This document shows positions 18,081 through 27,333 of a stretch of DNA of 46,262 bases, in pieces; position 1 is the stretch's first letter; every line of letters begins with the position of its first letter. The notes below the pieces were generated by a model. That model was given only the letters and a program-made list of their open reading frames with translations, was not told the origin of the DNA and made no database searches. The stretch is from NCBI GenBank assembly GCA_948467675.1, contig CAOKFI010000020.1, positions 1 to 46,262 on the forward strand, given 5' to 3'. The translations under genes were made by a program, and so were the position numbers. The stretch comes from an uncultured Porphyromonadaceae bacterium. GTDB lineage: Bacteria; Bacteroidota; Bacteroidia; Bacteroidales; Muribaculaceae.

Positions 18081-18950
18081 ATGAGCTATAGATTAATTAA
18101 AATCCTGACCGGAGTAGTCGCGGTTTCATCGCTGTGCGGATGCAGTGTGCTTGAGCGTTACGGCATAGGTACGCAACGGAAAGAGCCAGTGGCTGCTGTG
18201 CCGCAGGCTGCGACTACACAGCAGCAGATTTCGGACGATCAGATACGTTTGTCGGAGAAGGTGCTGTCAGGGGAATGGAATATATATAAGGTCGACGGAA
18301 AAGAGATCCGGACAGAGGAAGACCATCCTTATATCAACTTCTCGATAACCGACAACCGGTTCTATGCTTTCAACGGGTGCAATATCCTCAATGGCGATTT
18401 TACAGTTAAGTCTGGGCAGTTGATAGAATTTTCAAACATGCTCGCTACCCAGAAAGCATGTCAGGATTCCGGATATGAATATGCTATAAACCAGGCCATG
18501 GGCAAGGTGCGTTCGTATTCATTGGCTAAACGGGGGCAGGAATTCCATCTGAATCTGCATGATAAGGATCATCTGACGGTGCTGACTCTGCGCAAACATA
18601 ATCTCGACTTCCTTAATGGAGCCTGGCGTGTGTCGCATATCAACGGCGAAGTATGCAGAATCCAGGACATGCAGCTGCTTATCGACATTCCTGAAAGGCG
18701 TTTGCATGGAAATACCGGCTGTAATGTGCTCAACGGAGAGCTGTCGGAAGATCCCGACAAAGTGTCGTCGATACAGTTTCAGAATATAGTCACAACGCGT
18801 GCGGCATGCCCTGATCAGGCCGTGGAGACTGCTCTGCTCATTGCGCTTGAGGAGGTTGAGACCGCGCGTCGCGGACACGATAAGACCGCTGTGCTTATCG
18901 ATAAGAATGGACGTACTCTGCTGGTGCTGACTCCTGTTCTGCGGCGTTAG
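18081..18950 (+). CDS. Lipoprotein with two META (HslJ-like) domains
   Basis: A 289-aa predicted lipoprotein. The N-terminal signal ends in the lipobox SSLCGC, so the mature protein starts at that cysteine and is likely in the outer membrane. The first META domain covers about residues 65-175, with the motif FNGCNILNGDF; the second covers about 180-288, with GNTGCNVLNGEL. META/HslJ proteins have been linked to heat shock, novobiocin resistance and secretion, but no molecular activity is established. The ATG at 18081 is preferred to the TTG at 18075. The gene ends 6 bp before the end of the convergent kinase gene. Confidence 0.87.
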   Translation: MSYRLIKILTGVVAVSSLCGCSVLERYGIGTQRKEPVAAVPQAATTQQQISDDQIRLSEKVLSGEWNIYKVDGKEIRTEEDHPYINFSITDNRFYAFNGCNILNGDFTVKSGQLIEFSNMLATQKACQDSGYEYAINQAMGKVRSYSLAKRGQEFHLNLHDKDHLTVLTLRKHNLDFLNGAWRVSHINGEVCRIQDMQLLIDIPERRLHGNTGCNVLNGELSEDPDKVSSIQFQNIVTTRAACPDQAVETALLIALEEVETARRGHDKTAVLIDKNGRTLLVLTPVLRR

Positions 18951-18956
18951 TGTCTG

Positions 18957-20255
18957 TCAGGAGAATGTGATGGTGAATATTGTGTCAGTTCCGGTGTCTG
19001 TATAAGGTCTTAGGGTGAGAGTCCCGCCTGATGCACGCATGATCTGTTTGCTTAGGCTTAGACCGATGCCGGTGCCGTCTGCCTTGGTAGTGAAGAACGG
19101 AAGAAATATGCGGCCTGCGATTTCGGGAGGAATCTGCGGGCCGTTGTTGCATATCTCGATTATGACCTCGTCGGCCGGTGTGGCGTATGCCTTTACGCGG
19201 ATGTGGCCTTCAGGGATGCCGTTTATGGCCTGGACACTGTTCTTTAACAGGTTGAGCATGACCTGGGCTATCATGCCTTCGTCGGCGTAGAGCATAAGAT
19301 CTGATTCGCAGAGGTCGATAGTGATATCGCAAGTGTTTCCTCCTGCGAAATTGCGCGCGAGGCTGATCATGCGCTCCAGAAACGGGCGTACATCGAACAG
19401 TGATGGTTCCGGCACTGCCGGGTGTGCCAGACGCCTGTATGAGACCACGAAATCCGAAAGACTGTGGGCGGTGACGGATATTGTTTCAAGCCCTTGACGG
19501 ACATTTGCCGGCAGAGCCGCAGGATCGTCGCGCAGGAGACTGTCGCTCAGCGATGTGATAGGCGACAGAGAGTTCATGATCTCGTGAGTGAGCACACGTG
19601 TGAGACGGCTCCAGGAGTCTATCTCGCGTGCGTCGAGTTCACGGTCTATGTCGTCGATGGCCACGACCCGCAAATTTCGGTCACGTATTGTTACTTCGGA
19701 GATATGTACGTTGAGTGTGCGCGATACGTTTCCGTGATGGTACTGGACCTGGTGGCGGTCGCCGGGCATGCCTTCGGCGAGCAGGCTCGCCAGCTCGGGC
19801 GACACATCGGCAATGCGTCGCAGATGTGTGCATGCCTCCATTTCGAGCAGACATAGTGCTCTCCGGTTGGTGCGCTCGATATGTCCGTCGCTGTTGAGCA
19901 CGAGTATGCCGGTGTTCACGACATTGAGTATATGTTCGAAATATCGTTCCTGACGAACGACTTCGGCTCTTGCCCGCGACAGGATTTCGGCAATGCGGTT
20001 GAGCGAGGCGTTGACAGTGGTTGAGTCTGCGTCATGTACGGAAAACCGGAACGATCCGTCGTTGTTGTCGACAGCGTCGAGCAGACGCGTTACTTTCTGC
20101 TCGGAACCGCTATACAGACGCCATAAGGAGCCGATGCTCCAGAATATGCATAGCAATGAGGCTACTGCCGGAACCCAGTTGGAAGTCATGAATGAGACGG
20201 TTGCCAATGTGGTCGCGAATACCAGAAAGACAGCACGTAAAACGAACCTGGTCAT
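18957..20255 (-). CDS. Sensor histidine kinase, NtrB-like, partner of a sigma54 activator
   Basis: A 432-aa kinase. Two N-terminal hydrophobic helices (about residues 5-45) anchor it with almost no periplasmic loop, so it may sense within the membrane. A PAS-like domain follows (about 103-200, with NVVNTGILVLNSDGHIERTNRRA). The phosphoacceptor is H224 in LTHEIMNSLSP. The ATPase domain has the N box NLLKNSVQAI, the FFTTKADGTGIGLSL stretch and the final GG motif. The start at 20255 overlaps the response regulator stop by 4 bp (ATGA), so the pair is translated together. The regulator has the GAFTGA motif, so the pair should act through sigma54. Confidence 0.93.
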   Translation of the reverse strand: MTRFVLRAVFLVFATTLATVSFMTSNWVPAVASLLCIFWSIGSLWRLYSGSEQKVTRLLDAVDNNDGSFRFSVHDADSTTVNASLNRIAEILSRARAEVVRQERYFEHILNVVNTGILVLNSDGHIERTNRRALCLLEMEACTHLRRIADVSPELASLLAEGMPGDRHQVQYHHGNVSRTLNVHISEVTIRDRNLRVVAIDDIDRELDAREIDSWSRLTRVLTHEIMNSLSPITSLSDSLLRDDPAALPANVRQGLETISVTAHSLSDFVVSYRRLAHPAVPEPSLFDVRPFLERMISLARNFAGGNTCDITIDLCESDLMLYADEGMIAQVMLNLLKNSVQAINGIPEGHIRVKAYATPADEVIIEICNNGPQIPPEIAGRIFLPFFTTKADGTGIGLSLSKQIMRASGGTLTLRPYTDTGTDTIFTITFS

Positions 20256-21583
20256 AATCCGAATTTTTTCATTTTGTTGTAGAGAGTCTGGCGTGTAATG
20301 CCGAGTCGCGATGCCACGGCAGTGAGGTTTCCTTGACAACGTTCGATGGCATCGGCTATCATTTTACGCTCCATATCTTCGAGGGTGACTGGCTCGTCAG
20401 GGGCAGCTGATGGTGGGCGTGTGGTGCGGTTGTTTAGGCTGAAATGGTCGGCGAGCAACTGTGTCCCTTCTGCAATGATCACGGCTTTTTCTACGGCATG
20501 TTGCAGTTCGCGGATGTTACCGTACCAAGGGTGTGACAGCAGTGCGGACTGTGCTCCGGCGCTGATTGTCATAGGAGCTTTGGCATATTTCATGCAGAAA
20601 TCGGCCACGAACTTGTAGGCGAGAGGCATTATGTCGGCAGGTCGCTGGCGCAATGGGGGAATCTCGAGATGAATGGTGTTGATACGGTAAAGCAGATCTT
20701 CACGGAAAGAGCCGTCGGCAACCATCCGGGCCGGGTCGCAGTTGGTGGCGCATATCAGCCGGATATCGATGTCGACCGGCTTGTTGCTTCCGACGGGGAT
20801 CACCTGCCGGCTCTGAAGCACAGACAACAGTTTGGCCTGCATGGTAAGTGGCATATTGCCGATCTCGTCCATGAATAGAGAGCTTCCGGTGGCGTCCTCG
20901 AGTTTGCCTTTGCGGTCTGATGCGGCACCGGTGAATGCTCCTCTGACATGTCCGAACAGCTCGCTTTCAAACAGGGTAGGGGCGATGGCGCCCATGTCGA
21001 CGGTCACCATCGGCTTGCGTGAACGGGCCGATAGTGCGTGTATCTCGCGGGCGAGCATTTCCTTACCGGTACCGTTCTCGCCAGTTATAAGTATATTGGC
21101 ATCGGTAGGCGCTACTTTTTCGACCAGGGTTTTGAGTGCTGTCATGGGAGCGGATTCTCCCCAAAGCATCGACGACTCGACTGAGCGGTGCGATTTTCCT
21201 TTCTGGTCGGCCGCTCCGGTAAGAGTCTGGATGAGCTGCCGGTTGTCCCATGGCTTTACAATGAAGTCGGCGGCTCCTTCTTTAAGGCCCCGTACGGCTA
21301 CATCGATATCGGCATAGGCAGTGAACAGGACGACCGGCAGTTCAGGCCATCTCTTTTTCAGCCGTACGAGCCAGAACAGACCTTCGTTGCCGTTGTTGAT
21401 GCCTGTCGAGAAGTTCATGTCAAGCAAAACGCATGCGGGATGTTCGCGTGTGATGCTCTCTTCGAGTCTTACAGGAGACGGCAGTGTTATGACATTGGCG
21501 AAATGAGGTCTGAGAAGAAGGCTCACAGCGGAAAGCACGCTGCGGTTGTCGTCGACCACTATTATAGTGCGTTGGAAACTCAT
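20252..21583 (-). CDS. Sigma54-dependent response regulator (NtrC family)
   Basis: A 443-aa enhancer-binding protein. The receiver domain holds the acidic DD pair at 11-12 and the phosphorylated D55 in LLDMNFSTG; the conserved K is in the IVKPWD motif. The AAA+ domain has Walker A GENGTGKE, the sigma54-contacting GAFTGA loop, and the Walker B region SSLFMDEIGNMPL. A Fis-type helix-turn-helix ends the protein (LTAVASRLGITRQTLYNKMKKFGL). The start at 21583 (MSFQRTII) puts the receiver at the N terminus. It is divergent from the ABC operon, whose -24/-12 promoter is the obvious target. Confidence 0.95.
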   Translation of the reverse strand: MSFQRTIIVVDDNRSVLSAVSLLLRPHFANVITLPSPVRLEESITREHPACVLLDMNFSTGINNGNEGLFWLVRLKKRWPELPVVLFTAYADIDVAVRGLKEGAADFIVKPWDNRQLIQTLTGAADQKGKSHRSVESSMLWGESAPMTALKTLVEKVAPTDANILITGENGTGKEMLAREIHALSARSRKPMVTVDMGAIAPTLFESELFGHVRGAFTGAASDRKGKLEDATGSSLFMDEIGNMPLTMQAKLLSVLQSRQVIPVGSNKPVDIDIRLICATNCDPARMVADGSFREDLLYRINTIHLEIPPLRQRPADIMPLAYKFVADFCMKYAKAPMTISAGAQSALLSHPWYGNIRELQHAVEKAVIIAEGTQLLADHFSLNNRTTRPPSAAPDEPVTLEDMERKMIADAIERCQGNLTAVASRLGITRQTLYNKMKKFGL

Positions 21584-21656
21584 ATACGGATTGATGTGGT
21601 TGCCGTCAGGCAAAGCCTACTCCGGCAATACCATACGGTGTGTAATTCTGTTTCTG

Positions 21657-21664
21657 CAAATATA
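21657..21664 (-). promoter_or_regulatory. Candidate promoter of the two-component operon
   Basis: On the minus strand this reads TATATTTG, matching TAnnTTTG. Transcription would start near 21650 and give a leader of about 67 nt before the regulator's ATG. It is a vegetative-type promoter, unlike the sigma54 promoter of the divergent ABC operon. Confidence 0.5.
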
Positions 21665-21726
21665 CGAAATTTATGAGGGCGCTTTTGCTTCTGGGCAGTG
21701 ATGGGGCATCGCTTTTTATAGTGTGT

Positions 21727-21753
21727 ATTGTCAATAAATTATACGTCATTGTC
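21727..21753 (+). promoter_or_regulatory. Paired ATTGTC repeats, candidate upstream activator sites
   Basis: ATTGTC occurs at 21727-21732 and 21748-21753, exactly 21 bp apart (two helical turns). The first copy is extended to the dyad ATTGTCAAT. They lie 68-94 bp upstream of the -24 box, a normal distance for sigma54 enhancers. Binding by the adjacent regulator is an inference. Confidence 0.4.
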
Positions 21754-21819
21754 TAATTATTTTACATGTGTGGAACCGCATGGGATTGTGATGTCGTTGA
21801 TGGCCAGCGTGTTGTGATT

Positions 21820-21836
21820 CTGGCACGCTGTTGGCA
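21820..21836 (+). promoter_or_regulatory. Sigma54 (-24/-12) promoter of the ABC operon
   Basis: CTGGCACGCTGTTGGCA matches YTGGCACGRNNNTTGCW at 15 of 17 positions, with the invariant GG (21822-21823) and GC (21834-21835) correctly spaced. It lies 34 bp upstream of the permease ATG, with a start near 21847. The divergent sigma54 activator gene supports the call. Confidence 0.75.
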
Positions 21837-21869
21837 TGCTATATGTGACAATGCTTATCAAGTGCTTGT

Positions 21870-24200
21870 ATGATGAAAACAAAACAGGTGAAATATGTAG
21901 TGCGCACGATGTGGCGCTCGCGATGGTCCAACGCGGTCAAGATTCTCTCTGTGTCGTTGGGTATCCTGATGTCGGCCCTGCTGTTTTTGGGTGTGGCCTA
22001 TAATCGTAGCTTCGACAGATGTTTCCGGGATTCCGACCGTCTGTATGCTGTGTGGACCACGCTCAATTATGACAACGGAATAACGTCCGGAGCAGTGCAG
22101 GCGAGTGTGGGCAAGCTCGGCGAAGCTATGCTGACGGATATGGCCGATGTGGTGGAGAGTGCCACAACGTGGGGCATCGATATGGGTGGATTTCCGCTAT
22201 ACTATGGCGGCAATGAGTTCAAGGCTCACCGTTTCGGAGCGGATTCGCTGTATTTCGAGACTATGGGCATGACAGTGCTGTCGGGCAATCCACGAATAGA
22301 CATGCAAGGGACGGATGTGATATATCTGAGCGATAAACTGGCACAGCAGATGTTTGGCGAGGACGATCCGATAGGAAAGACCGTGAGTGACGGCAACTGG
22401 GATATGACTGTCCGCGGAGTGTTCAGGGCATTGCCGGCCAATACGACCCATCGGGCTGACGCCGTGATATCGCTTCCTACGATTCTTGCCAGATATAACG
22501 GAGGCCGATTGCCCTTTGACTGGGATACTCCGTATGTGTTTTCCACAATGTTCCGGACTAAGGATGCGAAAGTTGATGCCGGTACGCTACAGGCCCGGAT
22601 TGCCAACATCATGCATTCCCGCAGAGGCAGTGATGTATCGTGGGAAATAGAACCTGATGTCAGGCTGCTGCGGGATACGTACTTTTCCCGGGAGGAAGTC
22701 AGGAGTACGTCAGCGATCATGCTGGCTCTCGCAGCGACGATACTGTTTGTGACTATAATGAACTATATTCTCATCACACTGGCTTCGCTGAGCCGCCGGT
22801 CAAAGGCGATCGGGGTGCAGAAGTGCTGCGGAGCGTCTGACGGCAGTGTGTTCGGCCTGTTTATGATAGAAACGGCAATAGTGGTGCTGATATCGCTTGT
22901 CCTTACCGGAGGGATAGTGCTTTATGCCCGTGAGTTTATCGAACAGGCGCTTCTTATGAAGGTAAACGCGCTGTTTGCTATGGAACGAATATGGGTCACT
23001 GCCGGTGTGGTGCTTATAATATTTTTGGCCGGAGGCGTAATCCCCGGCCGTATATTCACACGGATTCATGTAACTACGGTATTTCGCCGTTTCTCTGATC
23101 ATCGCAGAGGCTGGAAAAGAGCGCTTCTTGCGGCGGAATTTGCTGCTGTGGCATTTATTTTCGGAGTGATGTGTGTGATCATCAGGCAGTATAGTGCGCT
23201 TATGGATGCGGATACCGGTTATGATCCGCAGATGATAGCTGTGGGTCCCAATCCGGCGAGCAGCAAGGCGGGTAGTGATGCCATGATGGCGTTTTTCAGG
23301 AGCATGCCGTATGTCGAGTCCGTGACATCGGCCGACCATAATCCGGCAAGTGGATTTCATGAAGCCATATATACGGATGGAGCCGGACGGGAATTATTCG
23401 CATACGGGTCGGAGAGTGCGAGAGGCAACTATGCCGATGTGATGAGTCTTGATATTGTGTCGGGCCGGGCGCCTGAATGCTCCGGCGAGGTAATGGTGAG
23501 CGAGTCGTTTGCCTCCAAGGCGTGGCCTGGAGAGAATCCTGTAGGAATGTCGTATGATGACTACGGCGGGCGTAAGGTTGTGACCGGTGTGTATAAGGAT
23601 CTGACGCTTGTGAATTTTTATCAGGAGCCGCAGCCGACGGCCATAGGATGGCAGCCTTCATGCGGACCTAATGTCTATGTGAAACTGAAAGAGCCGTTTG
23701 CCGAACATCTCAGAATGCTCAACGAGGATGCGCATTCGGCCTATCCCAAAGGTTGTCCGGCTGACAGTTTTGTATCGTTGGCCGATATGAACCGGATGTG
23801 GTATGTACGGGTAAAGGCGTTCCGTAATCTGGCTGTCCTGTCGTGGTTAAGCATCACTGTCATTACGCTGATGGGGCTGATAGGATATATCGGCGACGAA
23901 ATACAGCGCCGCAGCAAGGAGATAGTCATACGTAAGGTCAATGGAGCTACTGCTGCCGATATCGTCAGGCTGGTATGCCGCGGTGTAGCCTGTACGGCTA
24001 TACCGGCTGTCGTGGCCGGAGGCGTTGCGGCATGGTATGTGGGATATGTGTGGCTGCGCACATTTGTGCTCAGGGTGGATTACGGCATGATGATAGCCGC
24101 TGTCGAGACTCTACTGATAGCGATGATATGCATAAGCGCTGCGTTGCAGACGCTGCGTGCGGCCAATGAGAATCCCGTCAGAAAATTGAAATACGAATAA
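21870..24200 (+). CDS. ABC transporter permease, MacB/FtsX type (first of two paralogues)
   Basis: A 776-aa integral membrane protein. It has an N-terminal helix, a large MacB-type periplasmic domain (residues 50-270), three helices around LSRRSKAIGVQKCCGASDGSVFGLFMIE, a second periplasmic domain, and a closing FtsX domain with DEIQRRSKEIVIRKVNGATAADIVRL. The duplicated core fits the large FtsX permeases common in Bacteroidetes. These proteins work with a LolD/MacB-like ATPase in lipoprotein release, peptide efflux or mechanotransmission; the cargo is not known here. First gene of the sigma54 operon; the second permease follows by 10 bp. Confidence 0.9.
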   Translation: MMKTKQVKYVVRTMWRSRWSNAVKILSVSLGILMSALLFLGVAYNRSFDRCFRDSDRLYAVWTTLNYDNGITSGAVQASVGKLGEAMLTDMADVVESATTWGIDMGGFPLYYGGNEFKAHRFGADSLYFETMGMTVLSGNPRIDMQGTDVIYLSDKLAQQMFGEDDPIGKTVSDGNWDMTVRGVFRALPANTTHRADAVISLPTILARYNGGRLPFDWDTPYVFSTMFRTKDAKVDAGTLQARIANIMHSRRGSDVSWEIEPDVRLLRDTYFSREEVRSTSAIMLALAATILFVTIMNYILITLASLSRRSKAIGVQKCCGASDGSVFGLFMIETAIVVLISLVLTGGIVLYAREFIEQALLMKVNALFAMERIWVTAGVVLIIFLAGGVIPGRIFTRIHVTTVFRRFSDHRRGWKRALLAAEFAAVAFIFGVMCVIIRQYSALMDADTGYDPQMIAVGPNPASSKAGSDAMMAFFRSMPYVESVTSADHNPASGFHEAIYTDGAGRELFAYGSESARGNYADVMSLDIVSGRAPECSGEVMVSESFASKAWPGENPVGMSYDDYGGRKVVTGVYKDLTLVNFYQEPQPTAIGWQPSCGPNVYVKLKEPFAEHLRMLNEDAHSAYPKGCPADSFVSLADMNRMWYVRVKAFRNLAVLSWLSITVITLMGLIGYIGDEIQRRSKEIVIRKVNGATAADIVRLVCRGVACTAIPAVVAGGVAAWYVGYVWLRTFVLRVDYGMMIAAVETLLIAMICISAALQTLRAANENPVRKLKYE

Positions 24201-24210
24201 AATCAGAGAT

Positions 24211-26532
24211 ATGAAACAGATTTATTATGCGTGGAAAACACTGCTGCATCATCGCGGAGCTTCGGCTATAAAGGTGGTTTCGGTAGGAATAGGCCTCGGC
24301 ATGGCGGCTCTGCTGCTTGCATCGGTGGCATATACACGGAGTTTCGACCGGCATTTTCCGGACTCCGACAGGCTCTATCAGTTATGGATGGAATGGGGAT
24401 TTGACGGAAACACGACAATTCCGAGTCTGCGTTGTGTGGGGAAAATAGCCGGAGGAGTGCTTGATGCCATGCCGGATGTGGTGGAGTATGCGGCTACGGC
24501 CCGTGATACGAGGAACAGTGTGTTTGTAGGTGATGTGATGCATGAGTCGAATACATTGTATGCGGATTCGCTGATATTCAAGACTCTCGGAACTGAAGTG
24601 TTGCGCGGCGATGCGGTAAAGGAACTGGCTCAGCCGGATGCGGTGTTTGTGAGCGATGCGATGGCCCGACGTCTGTTCGGCGACGACGATCCGGTAGGCA
24701 AGCGTGTGACCATAAATGAAATGGATATGTCGGTACGCGGTGTGTTCAAGGCAATACCTGCTACTTCGACGATCAAGGCCGATGTCGTGGTGTCGCTCCC
24801 GACGTTCTGGTCCCGCAATATATTGAACTATTCCTGGGAGGGCGGCGATTCGTGGATAGAGTATGTGCGTCTGCGCAATGACGCCGATGTGTCGGCAGAG
24901 GCACTGTCGCGCCGGATAACCGAGATGTATCATACACATGCTCCTGACCGCGACGGCCTGACGCGGCGGATCATAGCCCGGCCGATTACTGAGACCTTGC
25001 TTGAAAACGATTCCACACTGCGAATCATGAATGTGGTGATGACGGTTCTTGCGGCGGTGCTGATAGTTATAACCGTATTGAACTACGTGTTGATATCGCT
25101 GGCATCGCTGAGCCGCCGGGCCAAGGCGATAGGTATACAGAAATGCAGCGGCGCCGGACGTGGTGACATAATCGGGATATTCCTGTATGAAACGCTGATG
25201 GTGGTAATAGGCGGTGCGGTGTTGATGGCTATATTGGTGTGGCTTCTACAGGATTTTATAGAAACGACACTCCAGAATTCTCTGTCTACGCTGCTTGCGC
25301 CGGAGAGATTGTGGATAATCGCGGCAGTCATAGGGCTGCTTGCAGTGGCAGGCGGTGTCGTTCCGGCGTATGTATTCTCACGTATACCGGTCACACATGT
25401 GTTCCGCCGGTTTACGGACCGCCGTCGCGGGTGGAAGAAAACACTGCTTGCCATCCAGTTTGCAGGTGTGGCATTTATTTGTGCGATGCTCGGTGTCGTG
25501 TCGGCCCAGTACAGTCATGTGCTCAATATCGATCTGGGATATAATCCGAAAAATGTGGTTGTCGGGCATCATGAATTCGAGACGTATGAGGCCGGAGAGG
25601 CAGTGCGGGATTACTATCGGAATCTGCCGATGGTCGAAGCGGTGGCATCGGCGTGGGGCACTCCGGTATGGGGTTATTCAGGCCAGGTGATTCCGGATGA
25701 AAGCGGACGGAGCCGCTTTTCGTCCCGCTACGACAGCTGGGATAAGGATTATGCCGACATGATGGGCTTTACACTGCTGCGCGGACGCTATCCGAAGGAT
25801 AAGGATGAGACAGCCGTAAACCAGACTTTTGCCGAGCACATGGGCTGGGGTGAATCCGACGCCGTGGGGCGTGTGTTCAATGCCGGCAGGGAGACCATGA
25901 CTGTGACCGGAGTGATCCGCGACTTTACGATATGCGATTGTTTCGCCAACGGCCGGGAAGAATTTATGATGGTATATCAGCCGAGAGTGAATTCGTGTTT
26001 CCACCTGAGGCTGAAAGAGCCGTTTGCCCAGAACCTCGAGGCGCTTAACGAACGTATCAACAATGATTATCCCGGTGGACGCATCGAGTTCAGCAGTATG
26101 GAGCGGATGATCGAGATGCGGTATTCGGCAGTGCGTCTGTTCCGGGATCTGGCTTTGATTGCATCGGTCACGATATTGTTCATTTCACTTATGGGGCTGA
26201 TAGGATATGTTGGCAACGAGATACAGCGCCGCAGCAAAGAGATAGCCGTAAGGAAAATCAACGGCGCCGACAGTTCCGCAGTAATAGGTCTGATAGCCGG
26301 TGATGTGATGCGTGTGGCACTTCCGTCGGTAATGGCCGGTGCTGCCATTGCTGGCGTCGTAGGTACGATGACCTTATACAAGGTGTTCGATGCGGATGCC
26401 TTGGTAGGCAATCTGTGGATATGGTATGTGGTCCCATCGATAGCGATACTTGGAGTCATAGCCTTATGTGTATGCCTGCAAAGCCGGAGGATCGCCAATG
26501 AGAATCCGGTAGTAAGCCTCAGATCAGAATGA
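24211..26532 (+). CDS. ABC transporter permease, MacB/FtsX type (second of two paralogues)
   Basis: A 773-aa membrane protein collinear with the preceding permease. It shares the N-terminal RSFDRHFPDSDRLYQLW segment, the LSRRAKAIGIQKCSGAGRGD cytoplasmic stretch, and the C-terminal NEIQRRSKEIAVRKINGADSS. Some segments are also closely matched at the DNA level, pointing to a tandem duplication. Both copies look intact. They may form a heterodimer energised by the ATPase encoded 34 bp downstream. No adaptor (HlyD) or outer-membrane (TolC) gene lies nearby. Confidence 0.9.
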   Translation: MKQIYYAWKTLLHHRGASAIKVVSVGIGLGMAALLLASVAYTRSFDRHFPDSDRLYQLWMEWGFDGNTTIPSLRCVGKIAGGVLDAMPDVVEYAATARDTRNSVFVGDVMHESNTLYADSLIFKTLGTEVLRGDAVKELAQPDAVFVSDAMARRLFGDDDPVGKRVTINEMDMSVRGVFKAIPATSTIKADVVVSLPTFWSRNILNYSWEGGDSWIEYVRLRNDADVSAEALSRRITEMYHTHAPDRDGLTRRIIARPITETLLENDSTLRIMNVVMTVLAAVLIVITVLNYVLISLASLSRRAKAIGIQKCSGAGRGDIIGIFLYETLMVVIGGAVLMAILVWLLQDFIETTLQNSLSTLLAPERLWIIAAVIGLLAVAGGVVPAYVFSRIPVTHVFRRFTDRRRGWKKTLLAIQFAGVAFICAMLGVVSAQYSHVLNIDLGYNPKNVVVGHHEFETYEAGEAVRDYYRNLPMVEAVASAWGTPVWGYSGQVIPDESGRSRFSSRYDSWDKDYADMMGFTLLRGRYPKDKDETAVNQTFAEHMGWGESDAVGRVFNAGRETMTVTGVIRDFTICDCFANGREEFMMVYQPRVNSCFHLRLKEPFAQNLEALNERINNDYPGGRIEFSSMERMIEMRYSAVRLFRDLALIASVTILFISLMGLIGYVGNEIQRRSKEIAVRKINGADSSAVIGLIAGDVMRVALPSVMAGAAIAGVVGTMTLYKVFDADALVGNLWIWYVVPSIAILGVIALCVCLQSRRIANENPVVSLRSE

Positions 26533-26566
26533 TATAAGCATAAAATCAAAAAAATACGATACAACA

Positions 26567-27250
26567 ATGGAAATGATCAAGATCAAAAATCTCAACAAGG
26601 TATTCCGCACTGATGAGGTGGAGACCGTGGCTCTCGACAATGTGAATTTAGAGGTCGCTAAAGGTGAGTTCGTGGCTGTGATGGGGCCATCCGGTTGCGG
26701 CAAGTCAACGCTCCTCAATATCGTCGGGCTTCTCGATAATCCGACTGGAGGAAGCTATAATCTGATGGGACACGAAGTGGCGGAACTGAAGGAGAAAGAC
26801 CGTACGCGTCTGCGAAAAGGCAAGATCGGTTTCGTGTTCCAGAGTTTCAATCTGATCGACGAGCTTAATGTGGCGGAGAACGTGGAACTCCCTCTTATAT
26901 ACCTCGGAATCGGAGCCGGAGAGCGCAAGCGCCGTGTGGACGAAATGCTCAAACGCATGAGCATTAGCCATAGAGCCAAGCACTTCCCGCAGCAGCTTTC
27001 CGGTGGCCAGCAGCAGCGTGTGGCCATAGCCCGTGCGCTGATAACCAATCCGGATCTGATTCTCGCCGATGAGCCTACAGGCAATCTGGACTCCAAAAAC
27101 GGAGTGGAGGTGATGGATCTGCTTGTCGAACTTAACCGTCAGGGCACAACGATAGTAATGGTGACACACTCTGACAGGGATGCAGCCTATGCACATCGCA
27201 CGGTATCGCTGTTTGACGGATCGGTGGTGGCGGACATAAGAAGCGTTTAA
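26567..27250 (+). CDS. ABC transporter ATP-binding protein (LolD/MacB type)
   Basis: A 227-aa ATPase with Walker [10 protein letters not shown], the Q loop FVFQSFNLI, the signature [14 protein letters not shown], Walker [14 protein letters not shown], and the switch His in MVTHSD. It belongs to the LolD/FtsE/MacB-like group that drives FtsX-type permeases. As the third gene of the sigma54 operon it is the likely motor for both permeases. The operon ends at a strong terminator (27279-27332). Confidence 0.94.
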   Translation: MEMIKIKNLNKVFRTDEVETVALDNVNLEVAKGEFVAVMGPSGCGKSTLLNIVGLLDNPTGGSYNLMGHEVAELKEKDRTRLRKGKIGFVFQSFNLIDELNVAENVELPLIYLGIGAGERKRRVDEMLKRMSISHRAKHFPQQLSGGQQQRVAIARALITNPDLILADEPTGNLDSKNGVEVMDLLVELNRQGTTIVMVTHSDRDAAYAHRTVSLFDGSVVADIRSV

Positions 27251-27278
27251 CATAGATTCATACGATAGATTCAGCTCT

Positions 27279-27332
27279 GAAGCCGTGGATTTCGTATTTT
27301 TGCGGATACGAAATATACACGGCTTCTTTTTT
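27279..27332 (+). terminator. ABC operon terminator, overlapping the next gene's promoter and leader
   Basis: A two-part stem: GAAGCCGTG (27279-27287) with CACGGCTTC (27318-27326), and inner ATTTCGTAT (27289-27297) with ATACGAAAT (27306-27314). The loop is 8 nt, and a T6 run ends one base before the start codon at 27334. It is an unusually strong intrinsic terminator for this genome. Confidence 0.88.
27295..27302 (+). promoter_or_regulatory. Candidate promoter of the M23 gene, inside the terminator hairpin
   Basis: TATTTTTG matches TAnnTTTG and overlaps the inner stem and loop of the upstream terminator. A transcript starting near 27308 would carry only the 3' arm and could not form the terminator. 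No clear -33 box is present. Confidence 0.4.
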
Positions 27333-27333
27333 A

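Noticed and set aside
26524-26567. A separate promoter for the ABC ATPase gene.
   Set aside because: The 34-bp gap has no TAnnTTTG or -24/-12 match, so co-transcription with the permeases is simpler.
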